In this document: positions 22,468 to 34,077 of the stretch, piece by piece
Layout: every line of letters begins with the position of its first letter
Position numbering within the stretch: the first letter of the stretch is position 1
NCBI GenBank assembly: GCA_036245805.1
Contig: BTRK01000004.1
Coordinates: 18,662,001 to 18,726,000, forward strand
DNA: 64,000 nucleotides
Source: Pristionchus mayeri
Lineage: Eukaryota; Nematoda; Chromadorea; Rhabditida; Neodiplogasteridae
Direction of reading: 5' to 3'
Notes under the pieces: generated by a model
What the model saw: the letters and a program-made list of their open reading frames with translations, nothing else
Database searches by the model: none
Told to the model about the DNA's origin: nothing
Translations under genes and position numbers: made by a program

Positions 22468-23941
22468 GCTCCATGAAACATCACCATCATACATTTCAGT
22501 TGGATGATCAATCTGGACTTCGCACTCCCCCACACTCAACTTACGATTCACTATCATCATTGTCTAATAGTGTTTTCTAATAGTTTTATAATTTTAACTA
22601 TTTTTATTAATAAATAATTATTTAATTTCAAGCCGATTTTTGGTGCTTTCACATCACCCGATCTCTGTCTTTAGGGCTGACGATTTCACTATGAGCAGAG
22701 ATCTGCTTGGACAGAAATCACCCATTTTGTTTATCGAAATTCGGACCATGAAATGCGATTATCTAGACTTCACACAAATTTTAATAATCAGATAATTGAC
22801 ATGGATGATGGGAAGTTGGTCTGTCATCTAAAGAAATATGATACTATTGCACTCTCATGGAAGGATTCACTACGATGTTCGATTATCATCAACGTGATTT
22901 TATTCTTGCTTTCGACAACACACTAAAAATCTTGCATTCCAGGGGATTCAAAAATCACCCACTCACTTCGTTAATCTCTGTAATTTGTTTTTATGGTAAC
23001 ATTCATTTTCATTAACATCATCGGTTGTATCCATTGGCGATTCGCTTGCATATGAGTGACTATCTGAGAGAACTGAGCAGAGGCCGTACAGTGAAAAATA
23101 AAGTGTTTATTTTAAGATGTCCCTGGGGTTAACTTTTCACGTAGAGTCCGAAAATCGACCTTAGGAAGCCGTATCTCTCACCCCTCATTTCGTGTTATTT
23201 GCTGAACTTGGGTGGTCGGTTTTTCTAACTTTTGAACGGCTCATCCAAACCCCATACATATATAGTAATTCTGAAAGATCTCGACGAGATAAGCATTTTT
23301 ACTGTTGGAAGTGAAGAGCTAGCTCATCTTTGAAAAAAGTTACGGCCGTTTGAATTCAAAAATTTGCATAAAAATTGACGACCTGAAAAATTTTTTGGGG
23401 GCTGTCGTTTTTTAATTAGTCGCATTAAAACCGCCATGAAAAAGTACCCCTAATGCCAAATTTTCTCCAAAAAAGTCGTTCCCCTAAAAGGTTTCCTGGA
23501 TCCCGCAAAATGCCGCACTGCAGATTTCCCCATATTTCAAATGAACGAGGTTCAATAACAAAATACGTCATTCACTCCCCTTGAGTGTCATTGATGTTTT
23601 TAGCTCATTTTCACTTTATTTTGAACATTTTGAACAGCTAAAATATTATTTGTGTGGACATTAGATTTTGCCTCTCGATGTCACAGCCATAATCGGAAAA
23701 ATCAATGCAAATTTGTATTTTCTGCTTTTTCCAATTCACATACATTTTGTACTTCTCAGATTTTCAAAGTTGTTATATTCAATATCAACCATTTGTTCTA
23801 TAGAATTAATATAAAAATTCTTAGATACTGAATGATTAGTATTGCGTACTGTTTCAGATAGTAGCCGTACTCCGAAGATTGTACTCGGAAGAATTCAACA
23901 ATAGCAATGTTTTATTACAAAATTGACATGATATAATATGA
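22468..23941. other. Intergenic, scattered repeat fragments
   Basis: No supported gene. An 18-bp inverted match links TTATTGAACCTCGTTCAT near 22,196 (inside the hAT-like element) with its complement near 23,550. This may mark a second, overlapping repeat or a shared fragment. Confidence 0.35.
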
Positions 23942-26900
23942 TTAAGGCTCGAATATGTCCTTTTGGACCTCCTTCTTGGTGTAATGATCAAAGAATATTT
24001 CAAACTCGTCCTCTCCTTCCTCATTGTCGCATTCCTCCTCAATCTCCCATTCTCCTTCATCCTCTCCTTCCTCCACTTTCCATTCCACTACATTTGACCA
24101 ATCGTCCGCCATCTCCACATCTGATCTTCTTCCTCTAACCACCACCGTCATCTTCACAGGAGTGATGATCAACTTTCCGATGAACCTCTTCACTTGTTCC
24201 CTGCTCATTCGTTCATCCAAAGCGATAGTCTTGTCTGCACACATCCTCTTGAAAGCAGTCTCAGGATCAGCTCGTTTCCGTTCCTTCCTTCTCTCCAAAG
24301 CGAATTTCTTGATCATTTCCTTTGCTTTATCTGAGTATCGGCCACTCTTCCTGCTAGATCTCAGTCCCCACCCCATCGAAAGGAGTCGCACAGTCTTGTC
24401 GAAGAACTCTCCTGCGCGATCTTGGAGAGCAGTCAAGGTATTCGTCTGCACATAGTTCTCCAAGCATCGGCCGTATAGCTTGAGAGCCTCGTCCATTCCA
24501 GTGATCTTGAGGGGATGAATCTTGTGTACTCCGTAGTCGAGATGATTGAGGTAGTTGCTATGCCTGAGGAAAGTGGCCCCACACCAGCACGCGAACGTGA
24601 GTCCCTTCTTGCCGCCCTTCGTCTCCGGAATCGGTTGCACTGCTACATCGTGATCTTGATCTCCCGTCTCTTTCACATCGATGCTCTTGGGATTGTAGTG
24701 CCAGAAGTCCCCAGGTGCTCTCGCCTTGATCTTCGAGTATTCCGTATTGGCCGTGTTGTAATCGGCGTATCTGCCACCTCGACGAATCTCCTTGTAGGTT
24801 CCAGCATTCGAGTACAGTTTCTTGTACACCTCTCCTACTCCGATACCATAGTATTTCCACACTCTCAGTCCATCTCCTTCTCTCTTGAAATAACTATAAT
24901 CCGTGACTCGTTTGATTTCCGAGGCTTTCGGCTCAGCAGCAGGGTCTTCCATCACTCCCAGGTACACAGACACACCTTTCATCAGAGGTGGCGTCGTCAG
25001 TGCGTCGAACATATCCTTCTGGCTGCGTATCTTGGCCCTCCCAGCGTTGACCTCTGTTCTGATCTTTAACTTGGCATTCGCAGCTCCTCGATCTGGTGCT
25101 CCCTTGCCGTTCTGGCTCTCAGAAAAACTCCATCCTATTATATTAACTCCTGTCTCTTTGGCGATGGAGGGGATGGAACCGAGTGTGGCTGAGCAGTGAT
25201 AGTTGGCTTAAATGCGATATAATTATCGATAATATTCTCCAATCCCTCACCAGCGTTATCGCTGCGGATGTGGACGTCAGTAATGCCAACACTGTTCAGT
25301 TCGTTGAGCAGCTGCGTCAGAATGGTAACAGCCGATCGTGAGTTCTGCAATGGTCAGTTGGTTGTCTCCGATCTCACCATTCAGTCTCACTTGTGGATCG
25401 TCTTCGATCATCTGAATGAAGAGATGAGTGACCAGAGTATTGCTGATGTTCGCAGTGACATGAGCGAAGCTCCAGCTGTGCCCTTTCTTGCCGAAGTAGT
25501 CCTTAAATAACGAAGATCATTTTTGGCTAGTTGAAATAGTAGATACCGCCTGGGGTTCGTACGGCTTGGTATTCAGGAATTTCTGGCCGTAATCGATCCA
25601 GATATCAGCGTGGTACTCTGGCAGATTCTCAATGATGTACCGATGCACTTCCTCAGTATATTTTGCGCGTAGCTCAAATTGGAAATATTGTGAAAGACTA
25701 TAACTCGAGTGATTACTGCGTGGGCCTTCAGTGCATCTATCGTCTCTCGATGGTTGTTGAGATTAAATATCATTTCCCGAATTTCGTCTGATGGATCGTT
25801 GAGTAGAATGGTAGAGAGTAGATCGCTCACCTGTCTAGAAATACATATTTTAATACATATTTTAAAAACACCTCAAAAATTTATACCTGAATGTTTTGTC
25901 GATATGAACACACCGAGGACACTGATGTTTGTGTTCATGGGTTAACACTGCTGCGTATTTGGGATTGTGCGGGTCAGACAAGGCATAGATCAAGCTATGG
26001 TCTCCAATTAGACTGTCATTCTTCAGATGCAATGAATAATCGTGTTTGAGATACAATCGTATCTCCATCCATTCATTCCACATCTTCTTCGAATCTTCCT
26101 TATCAATCTTCCCCTTTCTTAGCAACCAATCGATCATATCCTTAATCTCGTCGAAGGCCTAAGAATATCAATTTGTTTCTTTGTTTTTCCTAATGGAAAC
26201 CTCGTATGCGAAGGCTTTGAAGGAATCCACACATTGCATGGCCTTTCTCTGAGTGGAAGGAGCAGCATTGAGAAAGCGCATCATTGTAGAGTCAGAATAT
26301 ACGAATTCACTCAGATCCTGCTCTTCCATGAACTGCTTGAATCCCCGAATAGTTTCGGCCTTCGACTGCTGGCGGATCATATTACTGATCTCGATTCTCT
26401 CTCCCGTCGACAGCTTGACTGACTTCGTTCCGAAAGGCATCTGTGTCATCCCGCTGAAATGTGTTTATTTACAGAATATATTTTTTGGTTACCTTGTCAA
26501 GTAGTGAATGAAGTAGAGTGAATTCTTCGTTGCCCATCCATCTCTAGTAGTCAAAACCTCAGGAGGAATCTCCTGACTCGCCCAGATCCTCTTCGCATTG
26601 GTGAACATGTAGTTACTGAGTCCAGGGAAGAAAGGAAGAACCTGTCCGAATGTCATCAGACCAGCAACGACGGAGAGAATGATGTCACGAGTGCGAGCGT
26701 CAGTCTCCTGCATCCACAGATGGTTCACTTGCTCAAGAATTCCACTTGTCGATTGCGAGGCCATTCCATCCCATTCTCCATACCTTCCCGTCTTGCACAC
26801 ACGGTCCCTCATCTCCGTTTCCGATCCGGGAGCGACTGATTCGATCATTTTGCCAAGCATTTTGTCGACGGCACGAACTTTGCGAGTTTTGGTATCTCTC

Positions 26901-27730
26901 GCATAATCCACAAAGTTCATTTTCGGGCACACCCGATCCACTTCGGCAGCTCTCGCAAAAGCAACGAATGCAGACTCCAAAGCAGTTTCCTCTCTCTCCT
27001 CGAACATCGGCTCATCTGGATTGTCAGCTGGATTCCATGGCTTGTCGCACTTCTCCTCCTTCTTCTCTTCGATTGCAAGGATAATGTCATCATGGTGGTC
27101 TTTGCAAAGCGCTGAAATTTTAAATTACTTTTTATAATTTATGGTTTAGTATTTTTTTATTAATGTGTTATTTCTATTTATATTATATTTACAGCCTGAG
27201 TTCACTTAATAAAGTGAATGATTTTTCAGTATTTTTATTAGAATCATAACAAAATCGATTCTCATGTTCGTAATTCGAAAAAGGAACTAACGGAGACCGA
27301 CGTGGAGATGTTGTCCTTTCGAAATCAAATAGCCTCGCGCCTCCTCACGGGTAAGATAGAATGCCCTACCACTGCGGTCGATGTGTCTGGGTGGGTTATG
27401 AGGATCGATTGGCCAGCTACACGAAGCAACGTCCTTCCCTTAACGATGAATGTATGTAAAAAGCAGGATTGCGATAGCTCACCTGATACTTTGTGATATC
27501 GAATATGGTTGTAGTCTTTCGTTTTCCATTTATAGACCAGCTCATTCATATGTGACTCGCATACATGAATTTTGGAGGATAGATCGTTCGTATTATCGGG
27601 GTTCAATCGATATACAGCTCCACCACGAGTAATTGCGAGATCCAAATCATCGAAAGCGCCATATTCCTTTCCATGATTACTCTTCATGAGCTCGTCAGCA
27701 CTGGAACATTCTTCCGTCAATAATATTTTC
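23942..27730 (-). CDS. RNase-H-like transposase-type protein, apparently intact
   Basis: Ten exons in phase: to 27483, 27438-27292, 27111-26493, 26453-26201, 26158-25887, 25834-25717, 25672-25547, 25501-25391, 25344-25251 and 25206-23942 (introns about 34-48 bp, plus longer ones), about 1,080 codons. Order: N-terminal HVCESHMNEL and LCKDHHD; SAFVAFARAAEV; helical YLKHDYSLHL; HEHKHQCPRC (likely metal-binding); then DIWIDYGQKF, YFGKKGHSW, IRSDNAANYHCS and FSESQNGKGAPDR, an acidic-residue pattern consistent with an RNase-H-fold integrase/transposase core; then a C2H2-like FACWCGATFLRHSNYLNH and an acidic tail. Related unnamed proteins occur widely in invertebrates (from memory). The start codon is not fixed; the first exon stays open upstream of 27720. 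Host domestication is possible. Confidence 0.7.
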
Positions 27731-27939
27731 GCAGCAAATTCTGTATTTCAAACCTGAACAACTTAGGGGAACATCCACTTGATACATTCATTGCCTTACT
27801 GCGGTGTTGAAGCTTGTCGTCGGAGAGTCTCTTTACCGAGAACCAGCATTTATTCTCATTCTTAAGGCAATCCGTTTAGCAATTATAGTAATTTCACAAC
27901 CTGTGGTGCAGACTCCATATGATAATGAAGCGTCTTCCC

Positions 27940-30325
27940 TCACCTCTTCCGCTCCCCCTGGTCTCTTCGGTACTCTCCTGATCTACGGCCTGCTCCTCAT
28001 CTCTTCGGTGGTCCCTCCTATCTACCGTAAACCTCTCCTCTACCGTACTACTCCTCTCTACCGTACCCCTCTGTTCTCTTCGGTTCTCTCCTGATCTACC
28101 GCCCACTTTCCATCTCTTCGGTGGTCCCTACTGTCTACCGTACCCCTCACCTCTACCGCTCCCCTTGGTCTCTTCGGTACTCTCCTGATCTACGGCCTGC
28201 TCCTCATCTCATCGGTGGTCCCTCCTATCTACCGTAAACCTCTCCTCTATCGTACTACTCCTCTCTACCGTACCCTTCTGTTATCTTCGGTTCTCTCCTG
28301 ATCTACCGCCCACTTCCCATCTCTTCGGTGGTACCTACTGTCTACCGTACCACTCACCTCTTCCGCTCCCCCTCGTCTCTTCGGTACTCTCCTGATCTAC
28401 GACCTGCTCCTCATCTCTTCGGTGGTCCCTCCTATCTACCGTACCCTTCTCCTCTACCGTACAACTCCTCTCTACCGTACCCCTCTGTTCTCTTCGGTTC
28501 TCTCCTGATCTACCGCCCACTTCCCATCTCTTCGGTGGTCCCTCCTATCTACCGTACCTCTCTCCTCTACCGTACCACTCCTCTCTACCATACCCCTCTG
28601 TTCTCTTCGGTTCTTTCCTGATCTACCGCCAACTTCCCATCTCTTCGGTGGTCCCTATTGTCTACCGTCCTCCTCTTCTCTACCGCTCCACCTCGTTTGT
28701 TCGGTACTCTCATGATCTACCGCCCACTTCTCATCTCTTCGGCGGTTCCTCCTCTCTACCGTTCCCCTCTTCCCTACTGTACCCCTCGTCTCTTCGGTAC
28801 TCTCCTGATCTACGGCCTGCTCCTCATCTCTTCGGTGGTCCCTCCTATCTACCGTACCCCTCTCCTCTACCGTACCCATTTGATCTCTTCGCTTCTCTCC
28901 TGATCTACCGCCCACTTCCCATCTCTTCGGTGGTCCCTACTGTCTACCGTACCCCTCACCTCTACCGCTCCCCTTGGTCTCTTCGGTACTCTCCTGATCT
29001 ACGGCCTGCTCCTCATCTCATCGGTGGTCCCTCCTATCTACCGTAAACCTCTCCTCTATCGTACTACTCCTCTCTACCGTACCCTTCTGTTATCTTCGGT
29101 TCTCTCCTGATCTACCGCCCACTTCCCATCTCTTCGGTGGTCCCTACTGTCTACCGTACCCCTCACCTCTTCCGCTCCCCCTCGTCTCTTCGGTACTCTC
29201 CTGATCTACGACCTGCTCCTTATCTCTTCGGTGGTCCCTCCTATCTACCGTACCCCTCTCCTCTACCGTACAACTCCTCTCTACCGTACCCCTCTGTTCT
29301 CTTCGGTTCTCTCCTGATCTACCGCCCACTTCCCATCTCTTCGGTGGTCCCTCCTATCTACCGTACCTCTCTCCTCTACCGTACCACTCCTCTCTACCAT
29401 ACCCCTCTGTTCTCTTCGGTTCTTTCCTGATCTACCGCCAACTTCCCATCTCTTCGGTGGTCCCTATTGTCTACCGTCCTCCTCTTCTCTACCGCTCCAC
29501 CTCGTTTGTTCGGTACTCTCATGATCTACCGCCCACTTCTCATCTCTTCGGCGGTTCCTCCTCTCTACCGTTCCCCTCTTCCCTACTGTACCCCTCGTCT
29601 CTTCGGTACTCTCCTGATCTACGGCCTGCTCCTCATCTCTTCGGTGGTCCCTCCTATCTACCGTACCTCTCTCCTCTACCGTACCACTCCTCTCTACCAT
29701 ACCCCTCTGTTCTCTTCGGTTCTTTCCTGATCTACCGCCAACTTCCCATCTCTTCGGTGGTCCCTATTGTCTACCGTCCTCCTCTTCTCTACCGCTCCAC
29801 CTCGTTTGTTCGGTACTCTCATGATCTACCGCCCACTTCTCATCTCTTCGGCGGTTCCTCCTCTCTACCGTTCCCCTCTTCCCTACTGTACCCCTCGTCT
29901 CTTCGGTACTCTCCTGATCTACGGCCTGCTCCTCATCTCTTCGGTGGTCCCTCCTATCTACCGTACCTCTCTCCTCTACCGTACCACTCCTCTCTACCAT
30001 ACCCCTCTGTTCTCTTCGGTTCTTTCCTGATCTACCGCCAACTTCCCATCTCTTCGGTGGTCCCTATTGTCTACCGTCCTCCTCTTCTCTACCGCTCCAC
30101 CTCGTTTGTTCGGTACTCTCATGATCTACCGCCCACTTCCCATCTCTTCGGCGGTTCCTCCTCTCTACCGTACCCCTCTTCCCTACTGTACCCCTCGTCT
30201 CTTCGGTACCCTTCTGATCTACCGCCTACTCCTCATCTCTTCGGCGGCCCCTCCCGTCTACCGTACCCCTCTTCTATACTTCACTCTCATGATCTACCAC
30301 CATTTCATCGATATCAAATCCACTA
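27940..30325. repeat. Tandem repeat array 1a, ~113-bp unit
   Basis: Pyrimidine-rich units built on CTCTACCGTACCCCT and CTCTTCGGTGGTCCCTCC. Equivalent points recur at about 113 bp, with 207-bp composite steps early on. Higher-order copies are visible: a block at about 28,328-28,950 recurs 809 bp later (29,137 on), and an exact ~300-bp block repeats three times from 29,457 to 30,330. ORFs up to 289 codons here are by-products of the repeat. Confidence 0.9.
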
Positions 30326-30690
30326 GAAATCGATATTCTTTCCAGTAGCTAGTACTCCTTCTATCCTCACTTTTGCCTCATAAAAAAGGGGCATCTCATC
30401 CCTGACTCCTTGACAATGGAACTCACCTGCCTAGTAACGCCTCTCATCACACCGAGAGAGCACTGGAAATCGAGAGGGGCGCTCTTTTTGCATCTCATAG
30501 CAACTGGGAGTAAGGGCTTCTTCTCTTCTCTTCCATTCATTCTCTCAACCTTCTCGCACACTGGTGTCCCAACTTTTCCCACAATGGACTCACTGTACGC
30601 TGCGAAATGCTCCTTTCACGCCTAACGCTTAATCTTCAGCGTTCCTCAATGAGCTACGCAATTTGCTGCTAGTATAGATTGTTGTGATGT
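30326..30690. other. Unique spacer inside array 1
   Basis: About 365 bp of non-repeat sequence splitting the array. It has 71-codon ORFs on both strands but no coding hallmarks. Confidence 0.5.
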
Positions 30691-33600
30691 GCACCACCTC
30701 TTTTCTACCGTTACCCCCTCTGTTATCTACGGTTCTCTCCTGATCTACCGCCCACTTCCCATCTCTTCGGTGGTCCCTCCTATCTACCGTACCCCTCTAG
30801 TCTACCGTACCACTCCTCTCTACCGTACCCCTCTGTTATCTACGATTCTCTCCTGATCTACCGCCCACTTCCCATCTCTTCGGTGGTCCCTCCTATCTAC
30901 CATACCCCTCTCCTCTACCGTACCACTCCTCTCTACCCTACCCCTCTGTTCTCTACGGTTCTCTCCTGATCTACGACCTGCTCCTCATCTCTTCGGTGGT
31001 CCCTCCTATCTACCGTAAACCTCTCCTCTACCGTACTACTCCTCTCTACCGTACCCCTCTGTTCTCTTCGGTTCTCTCCTGATCTACCGCCCACTTCCCA
31101 TCTCTTCGGTGGTCCCTCCTATCTACCGTACCCCTCTCATCTACCGTAAAAACTCCTCTCTACCGTACCCCTCTGTTCTCTACGGTTCTCTCCTGATCTA
31201 CGGCCTGCTCCTCATCTCTTCGGTGGTCCCTCCTATCTACCGAAACCTCTCCTCTACCGTACTACTCCTCTCTACCGTACCCCTCTGTTCTCTTCGGTTC
31301 TCTCCTGATCTACCGCCCACTTCCCATCTCTTCGGTGGTCCCTCCTATCTACCGTACCCCTCTCATCTACCGTACCACTCCTCTCTACCGTACCCCTCTG
31401 TTCTCTTCGGTTCTCTCTTGATCTACGGCCTGCTCCTCATCTCTTCGGTGGTCCCTCCTATCTACCGAAACCTCTCCTCTACCGTACTACTCCTCTCTAC
31501 CGTACCCCTCTGTTCTCTTCGGTTCTCTCCTGATCTACGGCCTACTCCTCATCTCTTCGGTGGTCCCTCCTATCTACCGTAAACCTCTCCTCTACCGTAC
31601 TACTCCTCTCTACCGTACCCCTCTGTTCTCTTCGGTTCTCTCCTGATCTACCGCCCACTTCCCATCTCTTCGGTGGTCCCTCCTATCTACCGTACCCCTC
31701 TCCTCTACCGTACCACTCCTCTCTACCCTACCCCTCTGTTCTCTACGGTTCTCTCCTGATCTACGGCCTGCTCCTCATCTCTTCGGTGGTCCCTCCTATC
31801 TACCGTAAACCTCTCCTCTACCGTACTACTCCTCTCTACCGTACCCCTCTGTTCTCTTCGGTTCTCTCCTGATCTACCGCCCACTTCCCATCTCTTCGGT
31901 GGTCCCTCCTATCTACCGTACCCCTCTCATCTACCGTACCACTCCTCTCTACCGTACCCCTCTGTTCTCTACGGTTCTCTCCTGATCTACGGCCTGCTCC
32001 TCATCTCTTCGGTGGTCCCTCCTATCTACCGAAACCTCTCCTCTACCGTACTACTCCTCTCTACCGTACCCCTCTGTTCTCTTCGGTTCTCTCCTGATCT
32101 ACGGCCTGCTCCTCATCTCTTCGGTGGTCCCTCCTATCTACCGTAAACCTCTCCTCTACCGTACTACTCCTCTCTACCGTACCCCTCTGTTCTCTTCGGT
32201 TCTCTCCTGATCTACCGCCCACTTCCCATCTCTTCGGTGGTCCCTCCTATCTACCGTACCCCTCTCATCTACCGTACCACTCCTCTCTACCGTACCCCTC
32301 TGTTCTCTACGGTTCTCTCCTGATCTACGGCCTGCTCCTCATCTCTTCGGTGGTCCCTCCTATCTACCGAAACCTCTCCTCTACCGTACTACTCCTCTCT
32401 ACCGTACCCCTCTGTTCTCTTCGGTTCTCTCCTGATCTACCGCCCACTTCCCATCTCTTCGGTGGTCCCTCCTATCTACCGTACCCCTCTCATCTACCGT
32501 ACCACTCCTCTCTACCGTACCCCTCTGTTCTCTTCGGTTCTCTCCTGATCTACCGCCCACTTCCCATCTCTTCGGTGGTCCCTCCTATCTACCGAAACCT
32601 CTCCTCTACCGTACTACTCCTCTCTACCGTACCCCTCTGTTCTCTTCGGTTCTCTCCTGATCTACCGCCCACTTCCCATCTCTTCGGTGGTCCCTCCTAT
32701 CTACCGTAAACCTCTCCTCTACCGTACTACTCCTCTCTACCGTACCCCTCTGTTCTCTTCGGTTCTCTCCTGATCTACTGCCCACTTCCCATCTCTTCGG
32801 TGGTCCCTCCTATCTACCGTACCCCTCTCCTCTACCGTACCACTCCTCTCTACCGTACCCCTCTGTTCTCTACGGTTCTCTTCTGATCTACGGCCTGCTC
32901 CTCATTTCTTCGGTGGTCCCTCCTATCTACCGTAAACCTCTCCTCTACCGTACTACTCCTCTCTACCGTACCCCTCTGTTCTCTTCGGTTCTCTCCTGAT
33001 CTACCGCCCACTTCCCATCTCTTCGGTGGTTCCTCCTATCTACCGTACCCCTCTCCTCTACCGTACCACTCTTCTCTACCGTACCCCTCTGTTCTCTATG
33101 GTTCTCTCCTGATCTACGGCCTGCTCCTCATCTCTTCGGTGGTCCCTCCTATCTACCGTAAACCTCTCCTCTACCGTACTACTCCTCTCTACCGTACCCC
33201 TCGTCTCTTCGGTACTCTCCTGATCTACCGCCTACTCCTCATCTCTTCGGTGGACCCTCCTATCTACCGTACCCCTCTGTTCTCTTCGGTTCTCTCCTGA
33301 TCTACCGCCCACTTCCCATCTCTTCGGTGGTCCCTCCTATCTACCGTACCCCTCTCCTCTACCGTACCACTCCTCTCTACCGTACCCCTCTGTTCTCTAC
33401 GGTTCTCTTCTGATCTACGGCCTGCTCCTCATTTCTTCGGTGGTCCCTCCTATCTACCGTAAACCTCTCCTCTACCGTACTACTCCTCTCTACCGTACCC
33501 CTCTGTTCTCTTCGGTACTCTCTTGATCTACCACCTACTCCTCATCTCTTCGGTGGCCCCTCCTTTCTACCGTACCCCTCATCTCTACTGCCCCCTCGTT

Positions 33601-33790
33601 TCTTCGGTACGGTGGTCCCTCCTTTCTTTCTACCGATAGAGCACGGGAAATTGAGAGAGGCGTTTCTTCGGTACTCCTGTACTCTCCTGATCTACCGCCC
33701 ACTTCCCATCTCTTCGGTGGCCCCTCCTCTCGAACGCATCCTTCTTCTCTACCGTACTCCTCTTCTGTACCGTAATTTTCCACTCCTCTT
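30691..33790. repeat. Tandem repeat array 1b, ~113-bp unit
   Basis: Same family as array 1a, more homogeneous, with alternating unit variants (CTGATCTACCGCCCACTTCC against CTGATCTACGGCCTGCTCC) that give a ~226-bp or longer super-repeat. It decays from about 33,500 and ends about 290 bp before the next gene's start codon. Confidence 0.9.
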
Positions 33791-34077
33791 AGCCTTTCCA
33801 CAGACTAGTTATCTGCCTTCTCTGATTCAACCGTACTCTACAGCCTCCCACTTTGTCGCTTCATCTACTTACATAAGCTTCTCATTCAAAGGTGTCGTGT
33901 CGTCTGCTCAGCCACTTATTCCTTTCCATCCTATGTGGAATCATATCACTACACCTTACTGAGATAATGTTTAGCAGCACTGCATCACATACGTGTTATG
34001 TTTCGGTCATTTCATCAATTTCATGTGTGTCTTCCTAACTGCAAATAGAGTATGTACTATTATTCATTGATTTCAAG

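Noticed and set aside
24024..25510. Plus-strand ORFs antisense to the transposase-type gene (up to 184 codons)
   Set aside because: They are shadows of the minus-strand exons, which have splice-phase and family support.
25240..25720. Frameshifts in the transposase-type gene
   Set aside because: Short canonical introns (44-62 bp) at 25716-25673, 25390-25345 and 25250-25207 restore one continuous frame.
27940..33790. Long plus- and minus-strand ORFs (up to 289 codons) in the pyrimidine-rich array
   Set aside because: They are tandem-repeat translations present in several frames and on both strands, with no start context or splice signals.
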